Shown: in pieces, positions 1 through 7,057 of the stretch
How positions within the stretch are numbered: position 1 is the stretch's first letter
How the letters are laid out: each line of letters opens with the position of its first letter
NCBI GenBank assembly: GCA_964496245.1
Contig: CAZBZG010000087.1
Span: 1-16,065, forward strand
Direction of reading: 5' to 3'
DNA: 16,065 nucleotides
Source: CAZBZG01 sp964496245
GTDB taxonomy: Bacteria; Planctomycetota; SZUA-567
The notes under the pieces: model-generated
What the model saw: only the letters and a program-made list of their open reading frames with translations
Database searches by the model: none
Told to the model about the DNA's origin: nothing
Position numbers and translations under genes: made by a program

Positions 1-705
1 GGTGCGGCGCAGGACCACGCAGGGCACGATCACCGCGCCCGTGGCCAGGGCGAACCGCGCCGGTCCCTGCGGAAAGCGGCAGGGACGGCCGAAGAACTCG
101 ACCTCGATCCCCTGCTCGGTCGGGTCCCGGTCGCCCAAGATGCCCACGAGCTCGTTCCGCTCCAGGGCCCGCATGACCTGGCGGGGCGCGCTATGCATGT
201 CGATCACGTTCACGCCCATGCTCTCCCGCTCGCGCAGGAAGAGGTTGTTCACGCGCCCGTACCGATGCATGGCCACCACCACGTTCACGGAGTGGCCGCA
301 GACCTGGCGCATGGCGGCCGCGCCCAGCTCCCAGTTGGAGAGGTGCGCCGAGAGCAGGATCACGCCCTTGCCCTTGGCGAGGGCCGCGTCCATGTGTTCG
401 CGGCCGCGAATGGCCACGTGCTTCTCGAAGAAGGCCTTGTCGAACGAGCGGAACCGGAAGAACTCGGTCAAGTACTTGCCGAAGTTCCGGAAGACCCAGC
501 GCGCCTCATAGGTGATGCGCTCTTCGGTCGCCTCCGGCAGGACCTGACGCAGGTTGGCGTGCACGGCCCGGCGTCCCTGGGGATCGAACACGAAGTAGTT
601 CAGGTCGGCCACGCGCAGCGCAATCCAGTAGAGGAAGCGGCCGGGCAACCCGTGGCAGAGCGTGACCACAAGCGAAAACAAGAGGTAACGGACGTAGTCG
701 CGCAT
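1..705 (-). CDS. Lysophospholipid acyltransferase, LpxL/HtrB-like (C-terminus off the window)
   Basis: This is the N-terminal 235 residues of a membrane-associated acyltransferase; the 3' end runs off the left edge of the window. Family members transfer an acyl chain from acyl-ACP to lipid A precursors or related lipids at the inner membrane. Visible support is the HX4E catalytic motif in HLSNWELG (H121, E126), a hydrophobic N-terminus (YLLFSLVVTLCHGL, about residues 7-20), the pre-motif stretch GKGVILLSA, and the later conserved block EFFGRPCRFPQGPARFAL that is typical of the LpxL/HtrB (lipid A lauroyl/myristoyl) superfamily. The ATG at 705 is preceded by GGGGAAG at a sensible distance. It is divergent from the gene at 935, with 229 bases between them. 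Which lipid is acylated cannot be told, and other LABLAT-type acyltransferases would look alike. Confidence 0.88.
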   Translation of the reverse strand, partial: MRDYVRYLLFSLVVTLCHGLPGRFLYWIALRVADLNYFVFDPQGRRAVHANLRQVLPEATEERITYEARWVFRNFGKYLTEFFRFRSFDKAFFEKHVAIRGREHMDAALAKGKGVILLSAHLSNWELGAAAMRQVCGHSVNVVVAMHRYGRVNNLFLRERESMGVNVIDMHSAPRQVMRALERNELVGILGDRDPTEQGIEVEFFGRPCRFPQGPARFALATGAVIVPCVVLRRT

Positions 706-874
706 GATGCTTCCCCGGCGTCCGTCGATTTAACGACCGTATCGCGGAGATCGACCGCTGCAAACGCGCGACAGCCTTACCCGCCACCGCGCGTGCATCC
801 AACCTACCGATTCGCTCCCCGTGCGGCAACTGGAAAATGGCGCATTCCGCAAGACACTGCCGCGCGCTTTTCTG

Positions 875-903
875 TTGCCTCGCCTCTGGCTCTCTGCTAC
901 AAC
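875..903 (+). promoter_or_regulatory. Possible sigma70-type promoter for the ABC operon
   Basis: TTGCCT (875-880) and TACAAC (898-903) each match four of six consensus bases and are separated by exactly 17 bases. Transcription would begin near 910, leaving a short leader before the ATG at 935 and its GGAG at 923-926. I saw no equally good promoter for the divergent acyltransferase gene in 706-934. In high-GC DNA such matches can arise by chance. Confidence 0.35.
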
Positions 904-934
904 AGCGCCTGCAGACCCCAACGGAGATGGTTTG

Positions 935-3151
935 ATGGACCCCCGCGGGCATCCTGGACTCGTGCTGGCCCTTCTGGCCGTATCCGCCGCCGCGCCCCTG
1001 CGCGCCGGCGATGCCGACCCGCTCCGCGAGCGTCTCAAGGGCGCGCGCGGCACGACCGAAGAGCGCGAGCGCTTCAAGAAGCGGTTCGAAACCCGTTGCG
1101 TCATCGGCTGCAGCAAGGGCGGATCCGCGTTTCTCCTGGATTCGTTTGTCCCCGTGCATCTCTGGATCAAGAACAACACCAAGTACATCTTCGAGGGCAC
1201 CCTCCGCTGCCGCGTCCAGGACCGGCGCCGGCAGCACACCTACAACGCCACCTACGAGACGCCCGTCATCCTGGCCGGGCGCGGCTCGGCCAAGCACATC
1301 ATGCTCCACGTCTACGCACCGGACGCGGCCCTCGGCGCTGTGCTCGGCGCCGGCGCCCGCGGAGGGTCCTTCCGGGTCGGCCTGTACGGCCCGGCCGGCC
1401 TCCCCTTCAATCTCGAAGCACCCGCCACCTACAACCTCCAGCGCAAGAGCCCGGTAGGCACCGGCGACGAACTGCTGCACCGCGAACTCGTCCTGATCCT
1501 CTCCCAACACCTGCGCCAGCTCCCGCAAAACCGGCCCATCCAGGGACGCACCGTCAAGCGCACCTGCGTGTCGGCCGACGTCGAGTACCTGCCCCGCCGG
1601 TGGATCGGCTACACCGGCGTGCACGCGGTGGTCTGGGAGGGGATCGATCTCTCCCGCATGGAGCACCACGCGCGCAGCGCCCTGCGCGACTACGTCACGG
1701 CCGGCGGCCACCTGGTGATTGCGGTGGGCGAACACAGAAGCCGCCTGCTGCAGAGCGCTTTCCTCAAGCGCCTGCTGCCGTGCCACATCGGGCCGCAGGA
1801 ACGCTGCGACCTCGGACGGAGCCTGCTGGGCGCAGAGGGGCGCCCGCCGGCGGTCGTCACGCGCCTGACGCCGGAAGAGGGTGCACGCGTGATCCGCCGC
1901 GACCGAGACGGCACCGGTCTGCCCCTCGTCGTCCGGCAGGACCTGGGCGCGGGCACCGTGACGGTCGTCGCCTTCTCCCTCGCCTCCAGCTTCTGCAGCA
2001 AGCGGACGTCCCTCACGCCAGACGCGCGCCAATCCGAAGCCGCCGTCTGGGACCGCTGGCGGAAATGGATCGACCCGGTGCTCAGCCCGCCGGTCAACCT
2101 GCTGCAAGCCCAGACCGGCCAGATGCTCCGGCAGACGGGCTACCGGTACCTCAAGCAGAGCGCGACCAAGCGCATTCCGAGCCATCAGAGCATCTTCGCC
2201 TTCCTCGTCGTTTACCTGCTGGTGCTCGTGCCCCTGACCTACATGATCTTCCGCGGGTGGCAGCGGCTCGAGCTGGCGTGGACCACCACACCGCTCGTCG
2301 CGCTGCTCTTCTTTGCCGGGAGCTACTGGGTCGCATTCCGGCATCTGGAGAAGAACCTCTCCATCACCAATTTTACGATCGCGCGCTTCGACCCCAGCGG
2401 GGTGGGCGGCGACCTCACCCTGAGCCTCCTCCACAACCCTCCGAACTACGCGACCTACGACCTCACCTTCGCGGACCCCGGCCGGGTCCCGCTCTACCTC
2501 CGCGCCGACAGCCTGCCGGGCGAGACCGACGACAAGCGCTTCGATCACACCTTCAGCGAGATCCCCGACCACGAAATCCGGCTCAACGGGTTCTGGGTCG
2601 GCTTCAACGACAAACGCGTGATGGAATCGAGCGGATCGGTCCGCCTGGGCCAGGGGCTCCGCGCGCGCGTCTCGGCCGGGACGCCTTTGCGCGACCAGCG
2701 ACCCCGCGTCTTCGGGTCGGTCGACAATCGCACGGGCCTGTACCTCTCGGACATCGCCCTCGTCTGGGGCACCCGCGGCATCGTCCTGGCGCCCGTACCG
2801 CCGGAGGACGCCGTACCGCTGCAGGCGGACGCTGACGAACAGCCGCTCGCGATCCGCAAACTCGTGGAACGCCTCTGCGGCCGCGCCAGCCCCGAGCCGA
2901 CCCTGCCCCCGCTCGTGCTTTGCGGGCTCGACATGCTCGTCCGGGGCGCGAACCGGCCCCATCTGGTGGGCCTCGCCAGCGTCGACCCGGTCACCTGGCA
3001 GGTCGCGGGCAAGGAAGCCCCCAGCAACGGGCTGACGCTCTTCGCCGTGCCCTGCAGCGGCCCCTTGACCGAACCCATCGAGTTCGCCGCTCCGTCCGAC
3101 AGGAGGGATGCCTACGGGGGCCTATTGCTCCCGCGGCCCACGAACTGGTAG
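935..3151 (+). CDS. Exported membrane protein with GATase-like domain, ABC-transporter partner
   Basis: This 738-residue protein is of unknown exact function. The ATG at 935 is chosen because GGAG sits at 923-926 and a signal peptide follows at once (hydrophobic GLVLALLAVSAAAPLRA, residues 8-24); an upstream in-frame start at 821 would bury it. Residues 25-170 are a probable beta-rich extracytoplasmic region. Residues about 180-350 look like a class I glutamine-amidotransferase-like fold: strand-turn pieces LPRRWIGYTGVHAVVW and ALRDYVTAGGHLVIAVGE are typical, but I see no clear catalytic Cys-His pair, so it is probably a binding module. Two membrane segments follow (about 419-438 and 449-467), with the family-like pattern VPLTYMIFRGW..LELAWTT between them, then a long C-terminal domain. 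It starts an operon with an ABC ATPase and permease, so it is probably their accessory subunit, comparable in position to GldG-type proteins. That role is inferred from context. Confidence 0.75.
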   Translation: MDPRGHPGLVLALLAVSAAAPLRAGDADPLRERLKGARGTTEERERFKKRFETRCVIGCSKGGSAFLLDSFVPVHLWIKNNTKYIFEGTLRCRVQDRRRQHTYNATYETPVILAGRGSAKHIMLHVYAPDAALGAVLGAGARGGSFRVGLYGPAGLPFNLEAPATYNLQRKSPVGTGDELLHRELVLILSQHLRQLPQNRPIQGRTVKRTCVSADVEYLPRRWIGYTGVHAVVWEGIDLSRMEHHARSALRDYVTAGGHLVIAVGEHRSRLLQSAFLKRLLPCHIGPQERCDLGRSLLGAEGRPPAVVTRLTPEEGARVIRRDRDGTGLPLVVRQDLGAGTVTVVAFSLASSFCSKRTSLTPDARQSEAAVWDRWRKWIDPVLSPPVNLLQAQTGQMLRQTGYRYLKQSATKRIPSHQSIFAFLVVYLLVLVPLTYMIFRGWQRLELAWTTTPLVALLFFAGSYWVAFRHLEKNLSITNFTIARFDPSGVGGDLTLSLLHNPPNYATYDLTFADPGRVPLYLRADSLPGETDDKRFDHTFSEIPDHEIRLNGFWVGFNDKRVMESSGSVRLGQGLRARVSAGTPLRDQRPRVFGSVDNRTGLYLSDIALVWGTRGIVLAPVPPEDAVPLQADADEQPLAIRKLVERLCGRASPEPTLPPLVLCGLDMLVRGANRPHLVGLASVDPVTWQVAGKEAPSNGLTLFAVPCSGPLTEPIEFAAPSDRRDAYGGLLLPRPTNW

Positions 3152-3191
3152 ACGATCGTACACCCGCGCCCGCTGGCGCACGCCGGAAGGG

Positions 3192-3215
3192 CGTCGCCGC
3201 GCCGCCGTGGCGACG
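3192..3215 (+). other. Intercistronic hairpin before the ABC ATPase gene
   Basis: CGTCGCC (3192-3198) and GGCGACG (3209-3215) form a perfect 7-base-pair stem with a 10-base loop in the 82-base gap between the first and second genes of the ABC operon. It ends a few bases before the purine-rich ribosome binding site near 3219-3225. It has no T-tract, so it is more likely to affect message processing or translation than to end transcription. Function is not shown, and short stems are common in GC-rich sequence. Confidence 0.3.
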
Positions 3216-3233
3216 GCAAGAGGAAACCGAAAC

Positions 3234-4160
3234 ATGCTGACCGTGGAGAACTTCACCAAGTGCTACGACGAGTTCGTGGCCGTGGACAACCTCTCCTTTT
3301 CGATCGAGGAAGGCGACATCTTCGGCTTCATCGGGCCCAACGGCGCGGGCAAGACCACCACGATCCGCTTTCTGGCCACCCTCCTCACCCCCACCCGCGG
3401 CACGGCCATCATCAATGGATACGACGTGGTGCGCCAGCCCGAACAGGTCAAGCGGTCGGTGGGGTACATGCCGGACGAATACGGCGTGTACGACGGCATG
3501 CGCGTCTGGGAGTTTTTGGACTTCTTCGGCGCCGCCTACGGCATCTCCCGCAAGGAGCGGCGGTCCGTCATCAACGACATCCTGGTCCTCCTCGACCTGC
3601 AGTACAAGCGCGACTCCATGGTCAACTCCCTCTCGCGCGGCATGCGCCAGCGCCTCTGCCTGGCCAAGACGCTCGTCCACGATCCCCCCGTGCTCGTCCT
3701 GGACGAGCCGGCCTCGGGGCTCGACCCTCGCGCACGCATCGAGATCAAGGAGCTGCTCAAGGAACTGCGCGACATGGGCAAAACCATCCTGATCTCGAGC
3801 CACATCCTCTCGGAGCTCGCCGACTGCTGCAACACGGTCGGCATCATCGAACGGGGCAAGCTGCTGGCCGCGGGCAACGTACGGCACATCATGGAGGAGC
3901 TGCGGGAAGCCGTGGCCGTGGAGATGGAAGTGGTGGGGGGCGCGGAGAAGGCCGAGGCCGTGCTCCGGGAGAACGGGTACGTCCGCGACCTCATGGCGAG
4001 CGAACGCACCTTCACCTTCGAGTTCAGCGGACGCCGCCTCGATCTCGCGGCGCTGCACGCGCAGCTCCACGCGGCGGGCGTGCAGATCCTCTGGTTCAAG
4101 GAGCTCGAGACGAGCCTCGAAGACGTGTTCATGCGCATCACCAAGGGCGAGGTGACGTGA
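3234..4160 (+). CDS. ABC-2 type transporter ATP-binding protein (CcmA/NodI/GldA-like)
   Basis: This 308-residue cytoplasmic ATPase would power the permease encoded next. The nucleotide-binding domain shows Walker A GPNGAGKT (residues 34-41), signature LSRGM (133-137, in place of LSGGQ), Walker B VLVLDEP (153-159), the D-loop SGLDP (161-165) and the switch histidine in SSH (H190). After about residue 220 comes the C-terminal extension usual in ABC-2 drug, lipid and polysaccharide ATPases, ending with ELETSLEDVFMRITKG, a common closing motif of the group. The ATG at 3234 has AAGAGGA about 9 bases upstream. At the Q-loop the sequence reads GYMPDE, with Asp81 where glutamine is usual. It is 36 bases upstream of the permease gene. 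The transported substrate is unknown. Confidence 0.95.
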   Translation: MLTVENFTKCYDEFVAVDNLSFSIEEGDIFGFIGPNGAGKTTTIRFLATLLTPTRGTAIINGYDVVRQPEQVKRSVGYMPDEYGVYDGMRVWEFLDFFGAAYGISRKERRSVINDILVLLDLQYKRDSMVNSLSRGMRQRLCLAKTLVHDPPVLVLDEPASGLDPRARIEIKELLKELRDMGKTILISSHILSELADCCNTVGIIERGKLLAAGNVRHIMEELREAVAVEMEVVGGAEKAEAVLRENGYVRDLMASERTFTFEFSGRRLDLAALHAQLHAAGVQILWFKELETSLEDVFMRITKGEVT

Positions 4161-4196
4161 TTCGGTCCGGCCTCTGCCGCTGCAGTGGATGACGCC

Positions 4197-5801
4197 ATGC
4201 GATTCGAAAATCCCGTGCTCAACCGCGAACTGATCGAGAACCTGCGCGACCCGCGCGCGTTCTGGCTCCAGGCGCTGTTCGTGGCCTCGCTCGGCGCCGT
4301 GGTCCTGATCGCCTGGCCCTCGGAAGTCCAGATCCTCGGGCAGGAGGAGCGTGCGGCTCAGATCTACGACACCTTCGCCCGCGGCCAGCTCGTGCTCCTG
4401 GCGCTCGTGGCGCCCGTGCTCTCGGCGCCCGGGATCGCCAGCGAACGCGAGCGCAAGAGCCTCGACCTGCTGCTCACGAGCCCCCTCCGGCCCTGGCACA
4501 TCGTGTGGGGCAAACTCCTGAGCGCGGTCCTCTACCTCATGCTGCTCGTCGTCTCGAGCCTGCCCATCTTCTCCTGCTGCCTGTTCCTGGGGGGGATCGG
4601 ACCGCGCGAGATCCTGGCCACGTTTCTCTTGCTCTTCACCGGCGCCTTCCTCTGCGGCGTGGTGGGCCTCACGGCCGGGGCAGCCATGGGCCGCGTGCGC
4701 AGCGCGCTGTCGGTCAGTTACGTGATCATCCTGCCCGCGATCCTCATCCTGGTCTTCGCCAACCCCATGCGCGACCTCGCCGCTTCAATCGTGCTCAGCT
4801 CGCTCGGCGCCCTTCTGGCCGCGGCGCTGATCTTCTGGGTCCAGCGGCGGTTGCGCAGGCCCTTCGATACCGCGCCCAAAGCGGCCGACGAAGAACGGAC
4901 CGACGAACAGATCGGGCTGGTGCTGGACCGGCGCCGCTTCCCCGACAACCTGCTCTCCCCACGCGCCTCGGGCGAGCCTCTGGACGAGCGGGTCAACCCG
5001 GTCTACCTGCGCGAGCTCCACTACGAGCTCTTCGGGCGGGGCACGCTCCTCGTGCGGCTGCTCTTGCAGGTGAGCCTGGTGGCGGCCCTGCCCTTCTTCG
5101 TGGCCGCGCTGGCCGCGCGTGGGCTCTGGATCTACACGTTCTACATGCTCGTCTTCGTGATGCTGATCGCGCCCAGTCTGACGGCCGGGGTGTTCACGCA
5201 GGAGCGGGAGCGATCCACCTTCGACCTGCTCCTCACCACCGGCCTCGACGCCGAGCGCATTCTGAACGGCAAGCTCCTGGTGAATCTGCGCAACGTCGGC
5301 CTCCTCGTCGCGTTCCTCTTTCCGTTCATGGCGCTGTTCTGGGGACTCGGCCTGGTGTCCCGCGACCTGACCCCCCTGCCCCAGGGCGTCACCTGGCTGC
5401 ACCTGACCGTCGGATCCGTGCTGGTCGTGGTATCCACCGGCGTGTTCGTGGTGCTGCTGACCGCGTTCCTGAGCATGATCTGCCGCACGACCCTGCGCAG
5501 CATGGTGCTGACCTATCTCGCGCTGGGGCTCCTGTTCATCGTCCCCGTGGTGACCTACACGGTGCTGACGCGTCTCGGAAACGTCCCGCTCGACCAGGCC
5601 AAGTGGGTGGGCCTCGTCAGTCCCTTCTACACCGTGGCAATGCTCGAGGAGTCCAACTTCCTTCTCCTGCCGGCCGGCACGTCCAGCCAACAGCTCTTCC
5701 TGTATCTGAGTTTCGCCGTGTGCGGAAGTGGGCTCCTCTTCCTGGCTCTGCGGAAGCTGTTCGCGCCTTTCTGCCAGTTCCGGCACGACCGGGGGCTGTG
5801 A
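4197..5801 (+). CDS. ABC-2 type permease with two tandem membrane units
   Basis: This 534-residue integral membrane protein is the probable permease for the ATPase just upstream. It contains two related halves. Residues 5-14 (NPVLNRELIE) match 267-276 (NPVYLRELHY), and VAPVLSAPGIASERERKSLD (71-90) matches IAPSLTAGVFTQERERSTFD (324-343). Both copies continue with DLLLT and then GKLL. Each half carries about six hydrophobic segments, and the halves are joined by a charged linker (about 215-266). The ERER..(L/F)DLLLT block is typical of ABC-2 permeases of the Gld/Nos type. The start is set at the ATG at 4197, which begins MRFENPVLNREL; an in-frame GTG at 4185 would add four residues, and neither has a strong ribosome binding site. 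Usual single-unit ABC-2 permeases are about half this size, so this one could form a whole channel from one chain. Confidence 0.9.
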   Translation: MRFENPVLNRELIENLRDPRAFWLQALFVASLGAVVLIAWPSEVQILGQEERAAQIYDTFARGQLVLLALVAPVLSAPGIASERERKSLDLLLTSPLRPWHIVWGKLLSAVLYLMLLVVSSLPIFSCCLFLGGIGPREILATFLLLFTGAFLCGVVGLTAGAAMGRVRSALSVSYVIILPAILILVFANPMRDLAASIVLSSLGALLAAALIFWVQRRLRRPFDTAPKAADEERTDEQIGLVLDRRRFPDNLLSPRASGEPLDERVNPVYLRELHYELFGRGTLLVRLLLQVSLVAALPFFVAALAARGLWIYTFYMLVFVMLIAPSLTAGVFTQERERSTFDLLLTTGLDAERILNGKLLVNLRNVGLLVAFLFPFMALFWGLGLVSRDLTPLPQGVTWLHLTVGSVLVVVSTGVFVVLLTAFLSMICRTTLRSMVLTYLALGLLFIVPVVTYTVLTRLGNVPLDQAKWVGLVSPFYTVAMLEESNFLLLPAGTSSQQLFLYLSFAVCGSGLLFLALRKLFAPFCQFRHDRGL

Positions 5802-5849
5802 GGGCCCACCACGGCTGTGGCAAGGCAACGGCTGGCTGTCGGGTGGCAT

Positions 5850-5874
5850 GCCCTCCCCGCGGAAGACGGGGGGC
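5850..5874. terminator. Weak hairpin between convergent genes
   Basis: In the 74-base space between the permease stop (5801) and the glycosyltransferase stop (5876), GCCCTCC (5850-5856) can pair with GGGGGGC (5868-5874), a 7-base-pair stem that includes one G-T pair. There is no T-tract on either strand. Its place between two convergent genes fits a shared terminator, but the structure is modest. Confidence 0.3.
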
Positions 5875-5875
5875 T

Positions 5876-7033
5876 TCAGGCACTGCCACTGCTATGGAGT
5901 TCATCATACAGAGCTTCCACGGCCCGGGCGTGGGCGGAGGCCGTGTATCGCTCGAGCACGATCTGCCGGCCCCGCTGGCCGCGCAGGCGCATATGCTCCG
6001 GGTGCTGCACGTGGTCCAGCACGGCTGCGGCCATGCCCTCCACGTCGCCGGCCGCAACCAGCACCCCCCCGCCGTCGGCGAGCAGTTCGCGCGGACCGCC
6101 TGCGTTCACCGCGACCACGGGCGTGGCGCAGGCCATGGCCTCCATGACGGCGCGGCCGAACGGCTCGTCCGGCGTCGGGTGAACCAGAACGCTCGCGCCT
6201 GCGATCAGATCAGCAAGCGCCTCGCGGCCGACCCGCTCCTTCCACGTGAGCGCGTGGTGCAGCCCCAGGTCCCGCGCGAGCTCCATGAGATGCGCGATGT
6301 AGCCGGGCTGGTCGCCGAACACGTCCCCGCCCACGATGACCCCCTGAAGCGTGGCGTCACGCGCCCGCACCTCGGCGAGACACTCCAGGAACCGGTCGTG
6401 CCGCTTCCAGGGCACCATGTGCCCGATCATGAGCAGGTACGGCGCCTCCCCCCCCTGGGCCCGGCCGGGGCGGAACAGGTCCGGGTCCACGCCGTTGGGA
6501 ATGCGCCGCACGCGGGGCCCGATCCGTTGCCGCGCCACAGCGGCCACGGCCTCAGAGGCCGCGATCGCCATGGCCACGGTCGACCGAAGGCGCCAGGCCG
6601 CGAGCCGGGGCAGTCGCAGGTCGCGCAGATGGCAGAGCACGGGCGCGCCCCCTGCCTGCAATGCGGCCGTGGCCGAATTGGCGTGGATGAGATCGATGGA
6701 TCGGTCGGCCACGCACGCGGCGCAGGCGCGGCGGCTCTGGGTGAGGCCGCGCCACGCGTCAGCCAGCCGGAAGGGATTCCACATGCGCTTCAGCCGCCGG
6801 AGCGGGAGCCGGACGCACGGCACGCCCAAGGCTTCGGCGCGGCCGGGCAGATCCTCGTGCGTTTGAGGGCTCCCCCCCCTCTCCGCGCCAGGAGCGCCGG
6901 CCGCCGTGACCGATGGCGGGCAGGCCAGGACGGGATCGACCCGATCCCGGTCGAGGTGCCTAAGCAGGGTGAGCAGGCTCTCCTCGGCCCCGCCCACCCG
7001 CGCAGTGGCTGACAAGTACAGAACGCGAACCAT
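5876..7033 (-). CDS. Glycosyltransferase family 4 (GT-B fold)
   Basis: This 385-residue protein would transfer a sugar from a nucleotide-sugar donor, retaining its configuration, probably in making a cell-surface polysaccharide or glycolipid on the cytoplasmic side. The N-terminal half begins with VRVLYLSATARVGGAEES, the usual first strand and glycine loop of the acceptor domain; IPNGVD (178-183) marks the domain hinge. The C-terminal half holds the EX7E motif in DEPFGRAVMEAM (E290, E298), then ATPVVAVNAGGPREL, the usual donor-binding block of GT4 enzymes. The ATG at 7033 begins 24 bases after the smc stop on the same strand, so it is probably co-transcribed with smc, though the functions look unrelated. 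The acceptor and sugar cannot be predicted. No membrane segment is evident. Confidence 0.92.
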   Translation of the reverse strand: MVRVLYLSATARVGGAEESLLTLLRHLDRDRVDPVLACPPSVTAAGAPGAERGGSPQTHEDLPGRAEALGVPCVRLPLRRLKRMWNPFRLADAWRGLTQSRRACAACVADRSIDLIHANSATAALQAGGAPVLCHLRDLRLPRLAAWRLRSTVAMAIAASEAVAAVARQRIGPRVRRIPNGVDPDLFRPGRAQGGEAPYLLMIGHMVPWKRHDRFLECLAEVRARDATLQGVIVGGDVFGDQPGYIAHLMELARDLGLHHALTWKERVGREALADLIAGASVLVHPTPDEPFGRAVMEAMACATPVVAVNAGGPRELLADGGGVLVAAGDVEGMAAAVLDHVQHPEHMRLRGQRGRQIVLERYTASAHARAVEALYDELHSSGSA

Positions 7034-7057
7034 GAGCCGTCCGTGTGCGCGCCGGGA

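Noticed and set aside
193..2835. An 880-codon plus-strand open frame across the acyltransferase and the GATase-like gene
   Set aside because: It runs antisense to the acyltransferase and out of frame with the next gene; the translation is rich in Arg, Pro, His and Ala with no domain. GC-rich third positions leave long shadow frames open.
506..2962. An 818-codon minus-strand open frame
   Set aside because: It is antisense to the gene at 935-3151, which has a signal peptide, ribosome binding site and coherent protein features. The antisense product is low in complexity.
5850..5874. Strong intrinsic terminator between the convergent genes
   Set aside because: The stem is only 7 pairs with a G-T pair and no T-tract, so it is kept only as a weak candidate.
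4505..7012. An 835-codon plus-strand frame over the permease and glycosyltransferase
   Set aside because: It overlaps two well-supported genes in other frames and shows no recognisable domain.
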